DNA from: Mesostigma viride
Lineage: Eukaryota; Streptophyta; Mesostigmatophyceae; Mesostigmatales; Mesostigmataceae
Direction: 5' to 3'
Length of the DNA: 58,705 nucleotides
Assembly (NCBI GenBank): GCA_009746045.1
Contig: RPFO01000395.1
Span: 1 to 58,705 of the forward strand
The notes beneath the pieces are model-generated. The model did not search any database. It was not told the origin of the DNA and worked only from the letters and a program-made list of their open reading frames with translations. This document shows, in pieces, positions 48,676-58,094 of this stretch. The position numbers and the translations under genes were made by a program. Every line of letters begins with the position of its first letter. Within the stretch, counting starts at the first letter, position 1.

Positions 48676-50512
48676 TTATTCAAGATTGATGGGGAGCGAA
48701 AACGAGAAGGGGAGCCCCACCAGGCTCTCGCCAACTTTCACAGACCCAGCTGGGACGATGAAAGTCAGCCCCTGTTCACGCTTTGTGAACATGTCATACC
48801 CCACTTCCGGTCGCGTAAGAAGTTTTGTGTACAGTCCACCAAAGTCAACCCTGAGCGATGTGTCCACACCGGTTACAGCGGCTGTACCAAACTCCACTCC
48901 GTCCATGTAGAACGGGATGGTTAGCGGGGATGGCACAGTGACCGGTGAGGTGGTGATAATCTCCAGCGCCATCTCGGCCTTTTTGTACGGAACTAATTGG
49001 TCCAGGTAAACATTGGACATCTCCAGATTTGGAAGGGATGCCAATGTATACACCACTTTCGGCTGCCCCGGCTCCCAGATCACCTCTAATTGCACCCCTG
49101 TAACCCCATCTAACACGGTGTGAAACTCCTTACTCTGTCCAACACCATTTAGAAGGTAGAAACCGAATGGGATAGTGCGAGTTAGGAACTCTCCGGACAC
49201 TGTGAACTTGCTTGGCGGGATGTTAAATGATAGGAACTGCAGCTCCTTTGCGAACATATCATACCCGGTGTTCAATGCGTTTCCATACATGTCACCAAAG
49301 TTAAACATCAGCCCTTCCGCGTGCGCGGTCATGGCAGCGTTTCCAAACATGACACCGTCAACCATGTACGGGACGGAAACCGAAGAAGTGTATGGGATCA
49401 TGACAGCTTCGTTCGTCTTGAAGAGCACGCGAACTTCCGGGGGGGGGCGGGTGATGTAAGCGGCGCTATTTGACTGACATACACGGGAGATGTTATGAAC
49501 CGCGGCAAAGAAGCGATCGTAAAAGTATTCCGCGCCAGTCCGTTGTCTGACACGTCCAACACAATCTCTGACAGCCCCTGTATCAATCCCACGTGGCGCC
49601 TGATCCGTGTTGCAGATAAGACGGGGTTAATAACGTGTATCTGGATGTCTACCGGCAAGGTATCCTCAAGCCCGCCGTCCACAGGGAGCTTATACGACGG
49701 CAGTGTGAAGGTGAGAAGCTGTGACTCCTTGGTCCGCATGTCCCACCCCCCCGATCGTGTGGTATGGTACATTGACGACAAGTCTACGACGAAGTTTCCA
49801 TTTTTTTGCGTGTTGACATTGAACTCGCCAAACGACTGACTGTCCACCTTGTACGCGACGGGGAAGGTACTCTCTGGCGTCTCGCGGTCGTACGGGATGC
49901 TTATCACTAGGGAGCAAGTGTCTGAGCTAAGGATGTCGTTTATATCAATCGGGTCGAATACAGCATGGTACGGGTCTTTCACCAGACTCGACTGTTTCTG
50001 CAGCACACCGGCGGCGTAGGCATTGAATAGCGCGATCCTGATGATAGGCAAGCGCACTGGGGGGGTTGGGGGGGTAAAGGTGATTGAAACCTCTGTGGGC
50101 GTGTCGATGATTTGATCATCCACCATGTACGCGTTGGACGGGATAGTAAACGTCAACACGTGGTTCTGAGTGATCTGCATCAGGTCGTAGCCTACCATAG
50201 TTTTTACAGTGTTGTACACGTACCCCAATACCAACTGATACCCTCCACTGACCTGTGTCATTGCCACGTTTCCAAACTCTGTGCCATTGATGCTGTATTT
50301 TACCACAATTATTCCATTTGTCAGCTGCGAGTCCATACAGGCATGAACAGGACGCAATATAGTTTGCCCGCTATCATGGAGATCGGTACACTGCTAATAA
50401 CACTACGATCGGGCCACGAAGAGATCGGGACACTTTGCAGCATTGTCGATGCATCCGCCATTATCTGCAAGTGCAACCCCCTGGCCCCTGGCACTTGTGT
50501 GATGTTCACCAT
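48676..50512 (-). CDS. GWDxR-repeat surface protein 1 (frameshift at G9)
   Basis: Two long frames join at G9 49439-49447 (PPPEVRVLFKTNEAV reads across). A start at ATG 50512 needs one more shift near 50335; within the main frame the first ATG is at 50336. Four clear modules lie at about 50185, 49741, 49259 and 48794: GYDLMQITQ...LTFTIPSNAYMVDD, GGWDMRTKESQLLTFTLPSYK, GYDMFAKELQFLSFNIPPSK and GYDMFTKREQGLTFIVPAGS. Each is preceded by a YxxxGxxFG strand and an LxVDFGxxY strand. About 560-610 residues. It ends at 48676, 63 nt before the second repeat protein starts, with both on one strand. Confidence 0.65.
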
Positions 50513-50562
50513 TGTTAATGTACTCAAAGAAAGTTTTATTAGGCATCAGGTTTTTAATACGG

Positions 50563-51362
50563 TTATGCAAAGTACCTCTCGAAGTACTGCTCAGTGCATA
50601 CCATCATGTCGAGCCCTTGCATGTGAAATTCAATCAAGTCCAGTTGTTCCTCCGCGATTTCTTTCCCGTCCCTGTCAAAAACCACGATGACCTTTGTGAG
50701 ACCGGGGAAGTGGTGGCCGTACACCAGCAACTGGCCCACAGCGTCGGTCCATCGCGCGAATTCTTTCACTTCTAGTAACATCTTGAACTTGTAGCTGACA
50801 ATGTCCGCTCTCATGCCCGTGTCTCCCACTTTCACTTCGACCTGCCCCCCACGCGCATGGCGACACTGTCTCGCACTTCAGACTCTGAGCGCTGCGCCGA
50901 CTGCCTCCCGGCGTCCTGGAACATTCTCGTGGCGAGGGTCTTCATGCACCCCTTTGGACAGGCGGGGGTGTTGTAAAAGATGTCCGCCCAGTCCATGGCG
51001 GCGACGGCGAATACGGGGCTTATCCAAGCTGCCACGTGCCATATGAGCGACGTGTGCATCCAGGTCCCCTGCATGGACGGCGTGCCCCCTTGCACTCGCT
51101 CCATCAGCTTGTCCATCCCCAGATGGAGCTTCATTGCGTCCAGTAAGTCCTCAAACGCCTTTGTCCTTGTGAATGTCTTTATCTTCCTCTTGCCCAAGGA
51201 CAGCACGTCACAAAAGTCTTGTCCATTCACGTAACGCGTTTCCTTCGCTACTCTCACTTTGCCAGTAAGAGGGGAGTTTTCCATCTCAAAATATTGGTAC
51301 TTGTCATCTTCGTGGACGACGCGAAAAAGAGGCAGCGTAGCTCTCCCAGGACGAACGTCCAT
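50563..51362 (-). CDS. KilA-N domain protein fused to PD-(D/E)XK nuclease-like domain (frameshift at C6)
   Basis: It starts at ATG 51362. Residues about 40-128 are a KilA-N domain: TRYVNGQDFCDVLSLGKRK, then QGTWMHTSLIWHVAAWISP and FAVAAMDWADI. The KilA-N fold binds DNA and is frequent in giant viruses and phages. The frame breaks at C6 50845-50850 and continues with GDTGMRADIVSYKFKM, LLEVKEFARWTDAVGQLLVYG and KVIVVFDRDG. The D...EVK and GQLLxY motifs fit a PD-(D/E)XK nuclease core. The whole is about 267 residues. The same C-terminal module ends the BRO-like gene at 3192-3958. Cutting activity is inferred. Confidence 0.8.
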
Positions 51363-51382
51363 TGTGTGTTTTTGCGTACCGT

Positions 51383-53011
51383 CTAGCTAGCCGCGTGTGG
51401 CTTAGGAGGCGTACCGCTTTCCTCCCATCCGTTTTGGATCTTGATGACGTTGAAGTTCTTGGCGTACACGTGGATGCATCCCGGTTTCAGCGGGCCCGTC
51501 CTCTTCAGCACTAGCTTGACGTCATCCAGCCTGGACAGGTTGATAGACCCAGTTGGCTTCCACGAGTCCGGCTGCAGGCTGAACGGGATGATATAGATGC
51601 GGTCATCCCACGCGCGGTTGTGGAAGTGCGATGGCAACAGCGAGGAGAAGTAGACCGGGTCGCGCCCGTCTCCGTACACATTCTGCGAGTTCAACACCAG
51701 GTTGGCGGTGCTGAACAGGTGGTTGTCCCCGAACGCCGAGTTGGTGTTAGCGAACGACCAGTATCCGTTGTATTGGGTCTTTGCGCTGTCATCGCCCCAC
51801 CACTCGTCCGCGCGGTAGAAGAATATGAGCTCCTTGGTTGGGTGGTTGAACTTGAGGTCGATGGACACCTGGTCCGCCCCCGCGGTGACAAAGTGTTGGT
51901 GGTGTTGGTACTCTGTCACGATGTACTCGTGGGTGTTGACGGCAAATTGCCTGCGCTCGAAGTCGTCCAGGTAGATGTACCTGCACATGAGGCGGACGGA
52001 GAGGGAGGGGGGGTCAGCCACCCACACGTTTCTCCCGCTGGCGGTTATTGTATATTTCTGTGTGTCAAGGTTGTACTTCTCCGCATCGGGCACGAGTGTG
52101 TGGGGGATCTTGAAGGTGGTCCCACCAAAATCGTCTAGAGTGAACTCGATCGCATGGGTAGTTGTGTCAACCTTTAAAGTTGCTTTTTCCAGTTTGTCAG
52201 TGTATAGCGCGTTCTCGATGACGTAGTTGACTGCAGACAGGTCGTTACTCTCGGCGATGAGCTCCGACATCTCGTCGCCGTAGATGCCGCGAAGGTACAG
52301 CGATCGGATGAGCGCTCGCAGCCCGGCCGGGTCGGTTGATTGGAAAATAGGGTTCCAATCATTTGCTTTTGGATTGGGCGTGTTCAGACTGTAATGATTG
52401 AAGATCTTGTCAGCGGGACTGAGCTTCACCTTCACCCGCACCTCGTGGTACTGCAGGGCGATCATGGGGAGCGCGAGGCCGGGGTCGCGCGTGAAGCTGA
52501 ACTCGAGAGGCAGGTACAGGAACTGCTTGTAGGTGTTGGTGTACTGCTCCTTGACGGTGCCGTTTGCATTAAATTCGATAGACCCGCCGTGCTGGACGGG
52601 CATGTTCTTTACGTAGCTCTGGTGGTCAGGCCTGGAGATGACGTCCATGATATGCAGCATGTCTCCCGTGATCCTCTCGATCTGGTACCCGCCGATGGTG
52701 AGCTCCACATAGTCGATGAGCGCGCGCCCGAAGTCCTTGATGAATGGCGAAAACTTGCTCTCCCAGTTCTTCACAGTCCCCATCTCCACCATCAGCGTGC
52801 AGTTGGTGACCAGGTCACCGGAGCGGGGGAGCTTGAACTCCACCAGCTGGCCGTAGTCGGCCGTGCCGGTGCTCTGTGTGATGATGGCGTCGTCCCACGA
52901 GAAGTTGGTGTGGCGGGGGTACACGGTCTTCCAAAAGGTGATTTCGGGGTTCACGATGGTCGCGATGTCCTGCGACCCTTTCGCGTGGAGTTGCATGATC
53001 GCGGATGCCAT
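51383..53011 (-). CDS. MCP: Major capsid protein, copy 3
   Basis: It starts at ATG 53011 (ASAIMQLHAKGSQDIATIV); the open frame reaches 53080, but the family start is here. It keeps PEITFWKTVYPRHTNFSWDD, RSGDLVTNCTLMVEM, LTIGGYQIERITGDM, FSFTRDPGLALPMIALQYHE and YIYLDDFERRQFAVNTHEYI. About 542 residues. The visible C-terminus is unusual (WEESGTPPKPHAAS), but a one-base change near 51425 would give MGGKRYAS with a stop at 51402, the normal family ending. So a small indel is likely here too. Confidence 0.9.
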   Translation of the reverse strand: MASAIMQLHAKGSQDIATIVNPEITFWKTVYPRHTNFSWDDAIITQSTGTADYGQLVEFKLPRSGDLVTNCTLMVEMGTVKNWESKFSPFIKDFGRALIDYVELTIGGYQIERITGDMLHIMDVISRPDHQSYVKNMPVQHGGSIEFNANGTVKEQYTNTYKQFLYLPLEFSFTRDPGLALPMIALQYHEVRVKVKLSPADKIFNHYSLNTPNPKANDWNPIFQSTDPAGLRALIRSLYLRGIYGDEMSELIAESNDLSAVNYVIENALYTDKLEKATLKVDTTTHAIEFTLDDFGGTTFKIPHTLVPDAEKYNLDTQKYTITASGRNVWVADPPSLSVRLMCRYIYLDDFERRQFAVNTHEYIVTEYQHHQHFVTAGADQVSIDLKFNHPTKELIFFYRADEWWGDDSAKTQYNGYWSFANTNSAFGDNHLFSTANLVLNSQNVYGDGRDPVYFSSLLPSHFHNRAWDDRIYIIPFSLQPDSWKPTGSINLSRLDDVKLVLKRTGPLKPGCIHVYAKNFNVIKIQNGWEESGTPPKPHAAS

Positions 53012-53110
53012 GTTGTGATGTATAGTGTTTGCGGAGAAAAAAAATCGTTCGTGCAGTAACGCGGTTGGGGCCACACACAAATTATCGCACGCGATGTATG
53101 AAATGCGTCA

Positions 53111-54770
53111 ATGTCTCAAGACCTGAGCGCGCCGGTCACCTGGCTGCATTCTAAGGGGACATTTGACGAGTACCTTACCGCGTTGCCTGAGAAGACGTAC
53201 TTCAAGCACGTGTATAGCCGCCACACCAATTACAGTTGGACCGACGTCCAGCTCAACCCCGTCAACAAGGCGGAGTACGGGTCGGAGGTTCGCTTCGTCG
53301 TTCCCAGGATCGGCGACCTGATCACCAAGATGTACCTGTACTTCCACGTGAACAAGTTGAACTATGGCACGATGGAGCACACGGTGAACGACGTGAAGTT
53401 CGTGGACCCGGCTACCATGCGGTACACCACCACGGCTTCCACGGACACCGTCGACATCACGGTGGCCCTGGACGCCAGCAAGGTCCCTCGCAGTGCACAG
53501 TTGGGGTACAAGGGCGTGACCCACGACATGTTCAACGAGTCGTGGATGCGTTCGATGGGGTACGTGTTGCCGGAGAAGGTGGAATTGTGGGTGGGCAACC
53601 AGATGGTGGACAGCGTGACGGGGGACTTCATGTACGTGTGGGACTCGCTGGTCCACACCCAGTCCAACAGCGTGGTGCTCAACACCCCCGATGACAACGG
53701 CGGGGGGTTCAATATCGGCACGCAGCACGACCAGCACATCTACATCCCGATCCAGTTCTACTTTTCCGAGAGCCAGGGCCACGCGCTTCCTATCAGCGCG
53801 CTGCAGTACCACGAGATGGAGGTGCGCGTGAAGTTGAGCCCCCGCCCGCTGCTTTCGTCGTACTTAAAATACCACGAGAAGGCCACCTTTTTCGTGACCC
53901 CAACGCCAGCCCCCGATCACCCTACCCAGCCCTAATCCAGAGAGGTGGATGTTGAAGGACGTGCCGCTATTCTATGAGGACCCGGTGGGAACCGGTAACC
54001 TGACTCGCGACCCCGCCGGGCGCCTGCTGAAGGACCTCGACGTCGGGGGCGAGCTGAAGAAGGTGGGCCTCGTGACCCGCTACGTTTTCCTGGACGCGTT
54101 CGAGAGGGAGCAGTTCATGAGGTCGCACAATTCGTGGCTGATAACGGAGACCCAGCACCTGTCCGTTCCCATCAAAACGACGGACAAGCTGTACAAGGAG
54201 ATCCCGCTCGACAAGTTCTCCGGCCCGTGCAAGGAGCTCATCTTTTTTTACAGGGCCGACTATCGCACGATCACCGGCGACGGGCAGCTTGTGGACAACG
54301 TCAAGTTCTGGAATTTCGAGGCCAACCGCCCCATGGTCGGTAAGAAGGATTTGCGGTGGGACTCGCGCGGGTACTTTGTCCCGGGGAAGACGGAGGACTG
54401 GGCCCAGATCGACGACACGCTATTCGACAGGGCCACGTTCGCTATAACGGGAAGGACCTGTGGTCCCCCCCCGCGACCCTCTTTGGTTCGGGTTTTACCT
54501 TCCCTTCGAGTTCCACTCCAACGGGCCTACGAACAACTTCAACCAGAACCTGTTTGTGATGCCGTTCTGCTTCAGGCCCGAGTCCACCGACCCGAACGGC
54601 AGCATAAACTTGAGCAAGATCGACAGGGCTTCTTGCGGCTTTATTTCAAGCAGATACCGGGGCTCAAGGAGGGCGCGGTCATGTCCGACGGGCACATCCA
54701 CATCTACGCGCGCACCATGAACATGTTCGAGGTCAGCCAGGGCCACGGCAGGAAGGTCTTCATGACGTAA
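53111..54770 (+). CDS. MCP: Major capsid protein, copy 4, divergent (three frameshifts)
   Basis: It starts at ATG 53111, 99 nt from the divergent copy 3. Family motifs are present but altered: EKTYFKHVYSRHTNYSWTD, RIGDLITKMYLYFHVN, VELWVGNQMVDSVTGDFMY, YFSESQGHALPISALQYHE, then after a shift near 53935 YVFLDAFEREQFMRSHNSWL. The frame breaks again at C8 54465-54472 and near 54630. It ends MFEVSQGHGRKVFMT at 54770. Total about 553 residues. It lacks the usual AKGxQD start (SKGTFDEY instead) and may be a minor or vertex capsid protein. Confidence 0.85.
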
Positions 54771-55271
54771 ACGCGGACGCCGCACTCCCCGCCGACGACC
54801 GCGCCATGCTCTCCACGATCGGTGCCGCGACTTCCACGGGCACACCACTGAGTGCCAGGATGTTGTTCAGCAGGTCCTCTCTCCCCCCCCCACTGTCGTG
54901 GCGCCAAGCGAGGATTGGGCTTCCGCGCCCCGCTGCCGGTGTGGCTCCTGGGCGCGAGACACAGACACTTTGTTTCCTTGGTTGAGGATGATCCTGGCAA
55001 AGTCCTCGGACGTCATCTCCTGGGGTATTATCAGCACGTCGCCCGGTGATAGGTAGCGGGGGTGCACGTGAATGTTCTTGGCTATGAGCTCGGTGACCTG
55101 CACCCCTGCGGCGCTGGCTATGGATTCCCAGGTGTCCCCCATTTTCACTATGTATTGATGGCGGTTGGCGGGGTTGGCGGCAGTAGGGCCCGTCTGCAGT
55201 TTGGGTTGAGGCGGGGGCAGGTTGGCCTCCTTTATGAATGTGGACAGTATGTTTTGTGCCTCTTCGTCCAT
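54760..55271 (-). CDS. LysM-domain protein (frameshift at C9)
   Basis: It starts at ATG 55271 (DEEAQNILSTFIKEA). The LysM domain lies at about residues 38-83: YIVKMGDTWESIASAAGVQV, then LSPGDVLIIPQ. LysM domains bind N-acetylglucosamine polymers such as chitin or peptidoglycan. The frame breaks at C9 54883-54891 and then reads EDLLNNILALSGVPVEVAA to TGA 54760-54762. It overlaps the end of the convergent capsid gene by 11 nt. No signal peptide is visible, so the protein is more likely in the virion than secreted. Confidence 0.8.
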
Positions 55272-55342
55272 GTTCCTATTAGACGCATACAAATTATTGC
55301 AATGTAAAACGCGATTGGTTATTAACACATAAGGGGTGCTTA

Positions 55343-55696
55343 TCAATCCTCCTCGCGCACAGAGACCGTCAGTCTCAGCTTGCGGTTTCCGACCTGTATA
55401 ACCTTGTCGATGCCTTGTGCTGCGGCCGGGGGCTTCAACCCGGACGACATGACGTGCGCGATCAAATCGAAGATGCCGTCGTGATCAGTATCGAATTGCT
55501 CGCCGCCGCCCACAAAATGCTGGTTCATGCACACGTCCGTGTGCGGCATCTCGTCGTCTTCTGGCACTTCGAACACCACGTTGCCTTCTCCGTCCAGCGA
55601 CGCGCTCCACCCCTGTTTCATGCCGGACAGCAACACTCCGAGCAGCGCCTTATCGGAGTTGGTAATGGCGGCCTTCTCCTTGCGACACTTGTTCAT
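55343..55696 (-). CDS. Hypothetical protein with calcium-loop-like motif
   Basis: The protein is 117 residues, starting at ATG 55696. DTDHDGIFDL at about residues 69-78 is a DxDxDGxxD calcium-binding loop as in EF-hand, dockerin or thrombospondin type-3 repeats, here as a single loop. The end, LRLTVSVREED, is a beta strand with acidic tail. It lies 71 nt upstream of the LysM gene on the same strand. Confidence 0.65.
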   Translation of the reverse strand: MNKCRKEKAAITNSDKALLGVLLSGMKQGWSASLDGEGNVVFEVPEDDEMPHTDVCMNQHFVGGGEQFDTDHDGIFDLIAHVMSSGLKPPAAAQGIDKVIQVGNRKLRLTVSVREED

Positions 55697-55786
55697 GCTG
55701 GCGTTCTTACGTGTACTTTATATTTTAATTGGTCCCTTCTGGCCGCGGTTGGTGGCGACATATTTCCTGTTGCTATAATCAGCACG

Positions 55787-56068
55787 ATGTCTTCCGTCAC
55801 CCGCTTGACAGCCGATTACGTCAACATAAACAACCGCATCCGGTTCACGGCGACGGGGGACAGTTTGTTGTCCACAAACCCATTGGACATCGGCAACTTC
55901 AGGCTGTATACCACGCAGGTGAAAAGGGACGGGGAATGGCACACGGCCATGTACGTGCTGCAGAAAAACGGAAGGAATCCGATACAGGAGGACACCGACC
56001 CGAACTTCATAAACTACACCTTACTCGGAGCCATTGTGTACGAGGCCCCGTTCGAGCTCCCACCCTAG
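55787..56068 (+). CDS. Hypothetical protein, 93 residues
   Basis: It starts at ATG 55787, right after TGCTATAATCAGCACG. It is a soluble, beta-rich small protein (NRIRFTATGDSLL, FRLYTTQVKRDGEWHTAMYVLQ). No family recognised. It is followed after 90 nt by the PCNA gene. Confidence 0.65.
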   Translation: MSSVTRLTADYVNINNRIRFTATGDSLLSTNPLDIGNFRLYTTQVKRDGEWHTAMYVLQKNGRNPIQEDTDPNFINYTLLGAIVYEAPFELPP

Positions 56069-56158
56069 CCGCCGCATCGTGTCCGCTGCCGGACGCTCGT
56101 CCTCGTCTGGACGCTCCCGCGCTTACATTAGCACAAAAACAGTCGCACGCGTACCATA

Positions 56159-56941
56159 ATGGAGTTCAGGACCGTCCAGGGGTCGTCCATTAAGCTGCTG
56201 GTGGAGGCGCTGAAGGAGCTGACCAACGACGTGAATGTGCGGTTCGACCCCAATGGCGTGCACATCACCGCCATGGACGGGTGCCACTGCGCTCTGTTCC
56301 ATGTGAACCTGCAAGCGGACAAGATCGAGGAGTACTCTTGCTCGCAGAATTTCACGGTGGGCGTGAGCCTGCTGAACCTGTACAAGCTGCTGAAGAACGT
56401 GTCCAGCAACGACGAGCTCGAGCTGCGGCTCGATGTGACGAAACAGGAGGTGATGGAGATCAACATCGTGAACAAGGTGAAGAACACCAAGTGGTCCTAC
56501 ACGATGAAGCTGCTGGACATCGACGAGAGCAGTCTGGAAATACCCGAGAAGGAGTACTCGGTCGCGATCACCATGGTCAGCTCGGAGTTCCAAAAGATCT
56601 GCCGCGACCTCTCGGTGGTGGCCGACACGGTGAACGTGAAGTGCGAGGGCAGGCACATCACCATGTCGTGCTCCGGCGACATCGGCGATTGTCACTTGGA
56701 GATCGGGGAGGAGTTCCCCGAGATGGAGGTGGACGTGAAGGACGAGAAGGAGGTCATAAACGAGGTGTACTCGCTGCGTTACCTGTGCACGTTTTCTAAG
56801 AGCGCCGGACTGTGCAATAGTGTGCAGCTGTTCTTGAGCCACGATTACCCCATCATAGTGAAGTACAAGGTGGGGGACTTGGGCGTGCTCATGTTCGCGC
56901 TGGCCCCCAAGATCGACGCGGACATCGACATGAACGATTGA
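56159..56941 (+). CDS. PCNA: PCNA sliding clamp
   Basis: The protein is 260 residues, the usual length of PCNA. It has VRFDPNGVHITAMDGCHCALF (matching the IxAMDxSHVxL region), LLNLYKLLKNVSSND, YLCTFSKSAGLCNSVQLFLS and the C-terminal LMFALAPKIDAD, corresponding to the KYYLAPKI end of eukaryotic PCNA. It forms a ring around DNA that holds the viral DNA polymerase and other enzymes. No break is present. The gene stands alone, with a BRO-like gene convergent 30 nt after its stop. Confidence 0.95.
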   Translation: MEFRTVQGSSIKLLVEALKELTNDVNVRFDPNGVHITAMDGCHCALFHVNLQADKIEEYSCSQNFTVGVSLLNLYKLLKNVSSNDELELRLDVTKQEVMEINIVNKVKNTKWSYTMKLLDIDESSLEIPEKEYSVAITMVSSEFQKICRDLSVVADTVNVKCEGRHITMSCSGDIGDCHLEIGEEFPEMEVDVKDEKEVINEVYSLRYLCTFSKSAGLCNSVQLFLSHDYPIIVKYKVGDLGVLMFALAPKIDADIDMND

Positions 56942-56971
56942 GAGGAATAGGATGCTTTATTACTTCACTAT

Positions 56972-57812
56972 TTAAGCTGAAATGACATTGGCCTTGGTGG
57001 CCTTCTGGTTAAGCCGCATGACTTTCACATTGTCCCTGATGCACTCCTCGTGCGCAAATTCGTCATGCAGACCTTTTGCCTTAAACACCGGCTCAAATGT
57101 CTCTCTGTTCCTCTTGGCCACAGTGAGGGGGTTATCGCCGGTCATTTTTATCTCATCAGCCTCGCACAGCTGTAACAATAGCATGGCGGCACTCTGCTTT
57201 TCTGTCAGTAGGTCGCGCGACGAGGAGGACTTGGATGCCCCAAACATGGCCTTTAACTCGCTGGCCTTCTTTCCAGTTGCGGCAACGTTGTTGGTGTCGT
57301 GAACCATTGCGTAGATCGGACCACAGTCGTGAGAGTCGATGTACCCCTTGATGGTTTCGCCCAGTGCCTTCGCGGCACACGAGTTGCGGATGCGGGTATT
57401 GTCAGCCAGGTTGCTATGGCGTCCTCCTTGGCATCTGCCCTCCGCAGAATGTCCTGGCGAGAGTGCGGTCAGCATTAAGGTAGCGCTCCAGGAGGATGGA
57501 CAGCTCATCCCTGAACTTGGCGGCGACCTTGCCGGGCAGCAGCATTATAATCTTGGCCATGCCCTGTCGGTCGGTCACGGGCGTCTCTCGCTGGCCAGGG
57601 CCAGGGAATTTGAGGTAGTTAATAATTTTAACAACCTCCTCATTGGCCTTTTGAAGGTTGAGAAAGTACACTCTGGGCTGTGAAATGCCAATAGCAGCCA
57701 TGGCATCATACACGGAGATTCTGCCGTCATCCGTCACGCGGATCTTGCCACTGAACCGGGGGTCCTCCTCTGTCCCGTCCGCGGGGGTCAGGTAGCGGAC
57801 CACCTGGGACAT
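56972..57812 (-). CDS. BRO-like family protein (two frameshifts)
   Basis: It starts at ATG 57812 (SQVVRYLTPADGTEEDP) and shows SGKIRVTDDGRISVYDAM, NYLKFPGPGQRETPVTDRQG and LLPGKVAAKFR, then LLERYLNADRT. The frame breaks just after, near 57455, and again near 57416, and then reads LADNTRIRNSCAAKALGE, VHDTNNVAATGKKASELK and a charged helical end at 56972. It is closest to the gene at 8013-8857 along its whole length. Predicted DNA-binding or regulatory role, by inference. Confidence 0.75.
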
Positions 57813-58094
57813 GGTGGATGGTGCGTACTATTCTAAGGTAAATCTAGCTGTGAGTGGGCGCACCCGTGGACGCCCGGGGTACGTACTGACAAGGCTAGCG
57901 AGATTCTAGTGGGTCATGAGCTGATTACGAAGCCGAAAGACACGAGGAGTGGGACATAATGTGCTCAACTTTATTGATTTGTTAATTAACTTCACAATTC
58001 CATCTGGAGTTAACTTGGCAAATTCCATCAAGCATAGTGAGACACGCATATCACTTGCCAAACGGAAGAGTGGGGGCACACCGCCTAAACGGCC
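57813..58094. other. Intergenic region, no gene seen
   Basis: Under 300 bases between the BRO-like start and the RING gene end. An A+T-rich part (TTGATTTGTTAATTAAC) is at 57965-57990. A plus-strand open frame over this region is a shadow of the RING gene. Confidence 0.5.
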
